Shown: piece by piece, positions 59,740 to 64,000 of the stretch | How positions within the stretch are numbered: position 1 is the first letter of the stretch | Layout of the letters: the number at the start of each line of letters is the position of its first letter | NCBI RefSeq assembly: GCF_013376045.1 | Contig: NZ_JABMJG010000010.1 | Coordinates: 124,001-188,000, forward strand | Length of the DNA stretch: 64,000 nucleotides | DNA from: Variovorax sp. SG517 | GTDB lineage: Bacteria > Pseudomonadota > Gammaproteobacteria > Burkholderiales > Burkholderiaceae_C | Direction of reading: 5' to 3' | The notes under the pieces: generated by a model | Told to the model about the DNA's origin: nothing | Database searches by the model: none | Seen by the model: only the letters and a program-made list of their open reading frames with translations | Program-made: the position numbers and the translations under genes

Positions 59740-61473
59740 ATGGCCGACTTGCGTTTCCTCTACAAACCCCACTACGGAACGAGCCGTGCGCTTGTGATTG
59801 GTATCGACATATATAAGACCGTGTCACCTTTGGGCTACGCAGTCAGTGACGCGACCGCAATAAAGGAGACGCTCATCGCCGACCTGGGTTTCGCTGAATC
59901 TGAAGTGACGCTACTGACAAATGCAGCGGCCACCAAAGAGGCTATCCAGAGAGCGTTTCAGCGTTTTGCTAAGGAGGATGTCGGCCTTGATGACAAGGTG
60001 TTGGTGTTCTTCGCAGGTCACGGCCACACTCGAACCGGCATTCGGGGAGAAGTTGGATACCTTGTGCCGCACGATGCGGATTTGGACGACTTCTCGACAT
60101 TTATACGTTGGGACGAGTTCACCCGAGATGCTGACCTGATCCGGGCCAAGCACATGTTGTTCATCATGGACGCTTGCTATGGAGGCTTGGCTCTAGTGCG
60201 CACCGCCGGCGCGGGAAGTACCAGATTCCTCAAGGACATGATGCTTCGGACGTCCCGCCAGGTCCTCACAGCTGGAAAGGCTGACCAGGTGGTCTCAGAC
60301 TCAGGGGGGCCTATTCCGAACCATTCCGTTTTTACGGGGCATCTTATCGAGGCGATTCAGGGCAAGGCCGCAACTCCCGACGGCGTGCTAACCGCTAGTG
60401 GGGTTATGTCGTATGTGTACGGGAAGGTCGCCAATGACAAGAACTCCAACCAAACCCCTCACTATGGCCACATCGATGGAGATGGCGACATGGTTCTCAG
60501 GGCACCCGGTTTGGACAGCCTTGAAGAGACTGACACGAAAGACCTCGACCGGCTTGTATCGATCCCTTATCCAGACCCAATAATCGAAGTTGACAGTACC
60601 GACCTTAAGGTTGGAAAGGCCAAGAGCCTTCTTTCTAGTGAGACTGGCGCAATCGGTCTCCATGACCTACTCAGTTCCGAGGTTCGGCGATTCCTTGCTG
60701 CAACCGCTGACGATGCGTTTGCGCCATCTAGTAGCTTCTCGCCAGAAGAGCTTGTGTCTCGCTTGACTCGATATGAAGCAGCAACGATAGACCTCTCTGT
60801 ACTCCTCGCATGCATATCGCAATGGGGAGGTCCACAGCATCTTGCGACGCTGCAAAAGTGTTTGGCCCGATCTAGTGATCGGCTGGAGTCAGCGAGCGGG
60901 TTATCAGCTTGGCTGGCCCTGCGCTGGTATCCGCTCTTGATGGAGTTGTATTGCTGTGGTGTCGCAGCAATAGATGCCGGGCGATTTGACTCGCTCGCTG
61001 CGGCATTTGGAACACGACTTCCCAGTACCGACTCTCATCGTGAATCTGGTACCTTTGTCGAGGCTGCTTCTGACGCTATCCTTCAATTGAATCGGTCGAA
61101 CGCTCTAAAGCACATCCCCGGTCACGAGCGCAACTACACCCCGCTGAGTGATTACCTGCTAAAAGTCCTGCAGCCGAAACTTGATGACGCGCTCTTCCTC
61201 GGCAAGAACTATGAAGCTGCATTTGAAACCTTTGAGGTTTACTTCGCACTTTGCGCTGCGGACGCCGGCGTGGCCAAAGGTGCCCATTTCTGGTGTCCGA
61301 TTGGCCGTTTCGGATGGAAGCATTCCGTTTTGTTGCGAGTGTTAAAAGAGGCTGAAGCTCAACAACGTAACTGGGCCCCATTAAAGGCGGGCCTTTTTGG
61401 CGGTGATATTGCTCGATTCACGAAGGTCGCCGATGAAGCAAAAGATACAGTGGGTAGGCTTCATTGGTATTGA
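59740..61473 (+). CDS. Caspase-like (peptidase C14/metacaspase) protein with helical C-terminal domain
   Basis: 577 residues, no signal peptide. The caspase-hemoglobinase fold occupies about 14-255: RALVIGIDIYKTV, LVFFAGHGHT with catalytic His94, and MLFIMDACYGG with catalytic Cys146, so the dyad is intact. The HYGHIDGDGDMVL segment closes the domain. The C-terminal half (about 300-577) is predicted helical, with LRWYPLLMELYCCGVAAIDAGRFDSLAAAF and FWCPIGRFGWK. I recall such patterns in C-terminal regions of DUF4062- and SIR2-type defence proteins. About half G+C in sampled lines, well below the flanks. Likely effector partner of the upstream NACHT protein in phage defence or cell death. Confidence 0.88.
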   Translation: MADLRFLYKPHYGTSRALVIGIDIYKTVSPLGYAVSDATAIKETLIADLGFAESEVTLLTNAAATKEAIQRAFQRFAKEDVGLDDKVLVFFAGHGHTRTGIRGEVGYLVPHDADLDDFSTFIRWDEFTRDADLIRAKHMLFIMDACYGGLALVRTAGAGSTRFLKDMMLRTSRQVLTAGKADQVVSDSGGPIPNHSVFTGHLIEAIQGKAATPDGVLTASGVMSYVYGKVANDKNSNQTPHYGHIDGDGDMVLRAPGLDSLEETDTKDLDRLVSIPYPDPIIEVDSTDLKVGKAKSLLSSETGAIGLHDLLSSEVRRFLAATADDAFAPSSSFSPEELVSRLTRYEAATIDLSVLLACISQWGGPQHLATLQKCLARSSDRLESASGLSAWLALRWYPLLMELYCCGVAAIDAGRFDSLAAAFGTRLPSTDSHRESGTFVEAASDAILQLNRSNALKHIPGHERNYTPLSDYLLKVLQPKLDDALFLGKNYEAAFETFEVYFALCAADAGVAKGAHFWCPIGRFGWKHSVLLRVLKEAEAQQRNWAPLKAGLFGGDIARFTKVADEAKDTVGRLHWY

Positions 61474-61798
61474 GCTCAAAGAATAGTTACTGCAATAAGT
61501 AAGATCCTCCTTGCTCCACAGCAGTTAAGCAGGAGTAAGACGGGCAGGGTAGTACATATTTCGCTTTGGATAGCGCGCTCACAAATGACCCCTTGCGAGT
61601 GAATGACAGACTTTGGCCAAATTTTTCTGTAGCGCCTGAGCAATACGATCAGCATGCAATGCACGGTTGCCGCCGAGGTCTGGTCATGCTCAACTAGGCC
61701 GAAGTCCTTCCCTCACGAAGGTTTCAGTAGTCCCTCCTCAACGTCTCCGTCCCCCAGGCCGGGCTGCGAACTCGCAGCCCGGCCGCCAAATGTCAGCC
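61474..61798. other. 325-bp gap after the caspase gene
   Basis: AT-richer sequence without a convincing gene up to about 61650, then GC-rich sequence with a perfect hairpin at 61757-61784 that belongs to the end of the convergent small gene. The change of composition within this gap may mark a junction between two pieces of acquired DNA. Confidence 0.5.
61757..61784 (-). terminator. Hairpin after the 86-aa gene
   Basis: GGCCGGGCTGCGA-AC-TCGCAGCCCGGCC, a perfect 13-bp stem, begins 14 bases beyond the stop of the minus-strand gene at 61799. No T run follows on either strand, so Rho-independent termination is uncertain. Confidence 0.5.
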
Positions 61799-62059
61799 TC
61801 AGCCTCCCGCTCGCCGCGCCTTCTCACTCATCTGAAACAACTCCCCAGCCTTCCGAGCCATCTCAGCCGCAAGCCAAAGCAGGTTGTTCAGTTGCCGAGG
61901 CCCATCCCCGCTGCACCAGTCGATCTCTTCCCCGTGGCAGACCCACAGAAGAGCTTCAAGCTGAGTAAGGGTGTTTTCAAGAAGATCCGCAGGGTCTTGT
62001 TGGGCGGTGTCTGCGGAAGCTACCGGCGTAGTTGGCCGGGCTATAGTCTTGGTAGCCAT
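61799..62059 (-). CDS. Small uncharacterised protein (86 aa)
   Basis: 86 residues with AAAGGAA nine bases before the ATG, which supports a real gene. N-terminal 20 residues are polar and Ala/Thr-rich (MATKTIARPTTPVASADTA). The rest is predicted helical: DPADLLENTLTQLEALLWVCHGEEIDW and LNNLLWLAAEMARKAGELFQMSEKARR. It contains two Cys and three Trp. Similar short helical proteins occur in mobile regions of beta- and gammaproteobacteria, but I cannot assign a family. It is enclosed by two strong hairpins (61757 and 62100) and lies inside the island next to the right palindromic element. Confidence 0.65.
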   Translation of the reverse strand: MATKTIARPTTPVASADTAQQDPADLLENTLTQLEALLWVCHGEEIDWCSGDGPRQLNNLLWLAAEMARKAGELFQMSEKARRAGG

Positions 62060-62099
62060 TTTTGTGCGTTCCTTTCAAGGTGGTGCACGAACTTGGTTA

Positions 62100-62140
62100 G
62101 ACGGCCGGGGTGCTCGTAACACCCTGGCCGTCGCCTTTTG
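62100..62140. promoter_or_regulatory. Strong hairpin upstream of the 86-aa gene
   Basis: GACGGCCGGGGTG-CTCGTAA-CACCCTGGCCGTC, a 13-bp stem with one G-U-type mismatch, followed on the plus strand by GCCTTTTG. On the plus strand it is terminator-like; on the minus strand it lies about 40 bases before the 86-aa gene start and could be a leader structure. Confidence 0.5.
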
Positions 62141-62421
62141 ATACCTCGCATCTGCATCAGTGCTTTCGCACCGACAATCTGCCGCGAGGCAAGCAGCCTT
62201 CAAACATCTCGGTGGTGGATTGGGTGTGCGGGCCTTTCTGCTCCCCTTGGCGGGGCATCGAGTGACAGGGGCATTCACTCTAGAGAAGAAGCCGGCAAAG
62301 AAGCCGCTGCTACAGCACGAAGTCACGCAGACTGCCAACTAATGCAGCTTCCGCAACGCCCTGTGCGAAGACCCCACGAGGCCGCGCTGTGCCAGTGAAC
62401 GGAGGCAGCAGCGGCACTCAA

Positions 62422-62517
62422 CGCTCAGGCCGATGGGGTGCCTTGCGCAGCGAAATAAAGGAGGAGGCCGAAGGCCGGGGGACATTCGCGGAGCAAGGTA
62501 CCCCGTCGGCCTGAGCG
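62422..62517. repeat. Right flanking palindromic element of the island
   Basis: 96 bp: left arm starting CGCTCAGGCC (62422-62446), 46-base core (62447-62492) and right arm ending GGCCTGAGCG (62493-62517). The arms pair over 25 bases with two mismatches. The core equals the inverse of 56939-56984, whereas the arms have different sequence from those of the left copy. Orientation is opposite to the left element. Confidence 0.85.
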
Positions 62518-62535
62518 CCCCCCGGAAAAAGAAGC

Positions 62536-63507
62536 TCAGTCCATCCAGCCCCGAGCCCGGTCCAGATGCTCACGGCACTCGCGCACCATGCGTTCCAGCA
62601 GTTCCGCGCAAGTCGGAATGTCGTCGATCAGCCCGATGCACTGACCGGCCGAGACCACGCCGCCGTGCACCTCGCCCGACTCCAGCGCCGCACGTCCGCG
62701 CGCGCCGGCCACCAGCGGGCGCACGTCCTCGAACTCGCAGCCGCCGGGCCGGTTTTCGGTGGCCACCACTTCTTCGGAGATGGCGTTGCGAAACACGCGC
62801 GCCGTGTTGTGCAGGGTGCGGAACATCAGCTTGGTGTCGCGCTCGGTCGCCTCCACCAGCGCCTGCTTGATGTTGTCGTGGATCGGCGCCTCCTTGGTCA
62901 CGCAGAAGCGCGTGCCCATGTTGATGCCTTCGGCGCCCAGTGCCAGCGCCGCCGCCATGCCGCGCCCGTCGGCGATGCCTCCCGACGCGACGATCGGAAT
63001 GCGCAGCTTGCGCGCCGCCACCGGCAGCAGCACCAGGCCGGGCACGTCGTCCTCGCCCGGATGGCCCGCGCACTCGAAGCCGTCCACCGACACCGCATCG
63101 ACGCCGTTGCGCTCGGCCGAGAGCGCATGGCGCACCGAGGTGCACTTGTGGACGATCTTCACGCCGTGCTGCTTCAGCGCCGCGATGAAGTCCTTCGGGC
63201 TGTTGCCCGCGGTCTCGACGATCTTCACGCCGCTGTCGATGATGGCCTGCACGTACTCCGCATAGGGCGGCGGCTTCACGGCCGGCAGGATCGTGAGGTT
63301 CACGCCGAAGGGCTTGTCGGTCATCGTGCGCGTGCGCTCGATCTCGCGGCGCAGGTCGTCGGGCGTGGGCTGCGTCAGCGCGGTGACGATGCCGAGGCCC
63401 CCGGCGTTCGACACGGCCGACGCCAGCTCGGCGCGGCCCACCCATTGCATGCCGCCCTGGATGATCGGGTAGCGGATGCCCAGCAGTTCGGTGATGCGGG
63501 TCTTCAT
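62536..63507 (-). CDS. Nitronate monooxygenase (2-nitropropane dioxygenase family)
   Basis: 323 residues. FMN-dependent TIM barrel: MKTRITELLGIRYPIIQGGMQWVGRAELASAVSNAGGLG, VHKCTSVRHAL (His region), GFECAGHPGEDD and VASGGIADGRGMAAALALGAEGINMGTRFCVTKEAP (phosphate-binding loop). Oxidises nitronates such as propionate-3-nitronate, or acts as a related enoyl reductase-like flavoenzyme. It follows etfA on the same strand with a 16-base gap, so is probably co-transcribed. The island lies immediately beyond its 3' end. Confidence 0.92.
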   Translation of the reverse strand: MKTRITELLGIRYPIIQGGMQWVGRAELASAVSNAGGLGIVTALTQPTPDDLRREIERTRTMTDKPFGVNLTILPAVKPPPYAEYVQAIIDSGVKIVETAGNSPKDFIAALKQHGVKIVHKCTSVRHALSAERNGVDAVSVDGFECAGHPGEDDVPGLVLLPVAARKLRIPIVASGGIADGRGMAAALALGAEGINMGTRFCVTKEAPIHDNIKQALVEATERDTKLMFRTLHNTARVFRNAISEEVVATENRPGGCEFEDVRPLVAGARGRAALESGEVHGGVVSAGQCIGLIDDIPTCAELLERMVRECREHLDRARGWMD

Positions 63508-63523
63508 CGTTGCGGCTTCTCGC

Positions 63524-64000
63524 TTACAGCGCCTTCACCAGTTCCGGCACAGCCGTGAACAGGTCGGCCACGAGGCCGTAGTCGGCCACCGAGAAGATCG
63601 GGGCCTCTTCGTCCTTGTTGATCGCGACGATCACCTTGGAGTCCTTCATACCGGCCAGATGCTGGATGGCGCCCGAGATGCCTGCGGCGATGTACAGCTG
63701 CGGCGCGACGATCTTGCCCGTCTGGCCCACCTGCCAGTCGTTCGGGGCGTAGCCCGCGTCGACGGCTGCACGGCTGGCGCCGAGGCCGGCGTTGAGCTTG
63801 TCCGCCAGGGGCGCCATCACCTCGGTGAACTTCTCTGCACTGCCGAGTGCACGGCCGCCCGAGACGATGATCTTGGCTGCCGTCAGTTCAGGACGCTCGC
63901 TCTTCGTGACTTCGCGGCCCACGAAGCTGCTCTTGCCGCTGTCTGCGACGCCTGCAGCCGATTCGACGGCTGCGCTGCCACCGGTGGCGGCTGCGGCGTC
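63524..64000 (-). CDS. etfA: Electron transfer flavoprotein alpha subunit, C-terminal part
   Basis: The frame runs from the window edge (64000) to the stop at 63524, about 158 residues; the 5' part is outside. The FAD domain of EtfA is clear: IIVSGGRALGSAEKF, LGASRAAVDAGYAPNDWQVGQTGKIVAPQLYIAAGISGAIQHLAGMKDSKVIVAINKDEEAPIFSVADYGLVADLFTAVPEL. With EtfB it passes electrons from acyl-CoA dehydrogenases to the respiratory chain, fitting the beta-oxidation operon elsewhere in the window. An internal GTG at 63922 is not the true start. Confidence 0.95.
   Translation of the reverse strand, partial: DAAAATGGSAAVESAAGVADSGKSSFVGREVTKSERPELTAAKIIVSGGRALGSAEKFTEVMAPLADKLNAGLGASRAAVDAGYAPNDWQVGQTGKIVAPQLYIAAGISGAIQHLAGMKDSKVIVAINKDEEAPIFSVADYGLVADLFTAVPELVKAL

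Larger units (their letters stand above)
62060..62535. other. 476-bp region between the small gene and the NMO gene
   Basis: Holds the upstream hairpin of the 86-aa gene (62100-62140), about 280 bases with no convincing gene, and the right palindromic element (62422-62517). A minus-strand frame at 62075-62338 lacks a recognisable family and a ribosome binding site and is not called. Confidence 0.5.

Noticed and set aside
62075..62338. 87-codon minus-strand frame
   Set aside because: No family pattern and no ribosome binding site; it overlaps the strong hairpin at 62100. Left uncalled.

Overview
The window is high-GC chromosomal DNA whose gene content points to a Comamonadaceae betaproteobacterium, most like Variovorax. 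The signs are many tripartite-tricarboxylate (Bug) binding proteins without permeases, branched-chain-type ABC and TRAP importers, LysR/GntR regulators beside catabolic operons, a gltIJKL acidic amino acid importer, and short G/C-rich intergenic hairpin repeats. Species assignment is inference; there is no rRNA or tRNA gene here.

Layout. (1) 1-4.99 kb: a sugar-acid locus. A lactonase (cut by the window edge), a UxaA-type dehydratase and an FCD-GntR regulator are divergent from an SDR and an FAH-family hydrolase, with an 11-bp-arm palindrome between the two halves. (2) 5.0-19.9 kb: one long co-directional operon: UTRA-GntR regulator, LIV-type ABC importer, Bug binding protein, then eight nearly all overlapping genes (aconitase-type large and small subunits, HyuB, HyuA, isochorismatase-fold protein, FAD dehydrogenase, ICL/PEP-mutase lyase). 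I read this as an uncharacterised pathway in which a cyclic amide or imide is opened and a substituted malate is cleaved. (3) 19.9-33.1 kb: LysR, SDR and TetR, then a beta-oxidation operon (acyl-CoA dehydrogenase, DUF2147, FadB-type fusion, thiolase, hydrolases, SDR, HCCA isomerase, enoyl-CoA hydratase). A DUF559 endonuclease-like gene bracketed by inverted repeats sits inside this operon. (4) 33.2-40.4 kb: orphan binding protein, acyl-CoA thioesterase, Atm1-type ABC exporter, D-2-hydroxyacid dehydrogenase, amidase, LysR. (5) 40.6-45.5 kb: aspartase behind an attenuator-like terminator, then gltIJKL, so acidic amino acid uptake is next to deamination. (6) 45.6-56.7 kb: small exported proteins, an LRR-DUF1963 fusion, another Bug protein, nucleoside hydrolase, dienelactone-hydrolase-like enzyme, tautomerase, AraC/FtrA-type regulator and a DctPQM TRAP importer.

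(7) 56.8-62.5 kb is an accessory island of visibly lower G+C. It encodes a membrane-anchored NACHT/STAND-type NTPase (57419-59521), a caspase-like protease with intact His/Cys dyad and a helical C-terminal domain (59740-61473), and an 86-residue protein on the other strand. It is flanked by two copies, in opposite orientation, of a ~97-bp palindromic element. The 46-bp core is identical in both copies. The stem arms differ in sequence between copies yet pair within each copy. This is the strongest candidate for a little-described system, probably phage defence or programmed cell death. (8) 62.5-64 kb: nitronate monooxygenase family protein and the 3' part of etfA.

Catalytic transport and degradation genes dominate. 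Regulators lie at each locus boundary, and operons are tightly packed with ATGA overlaps.
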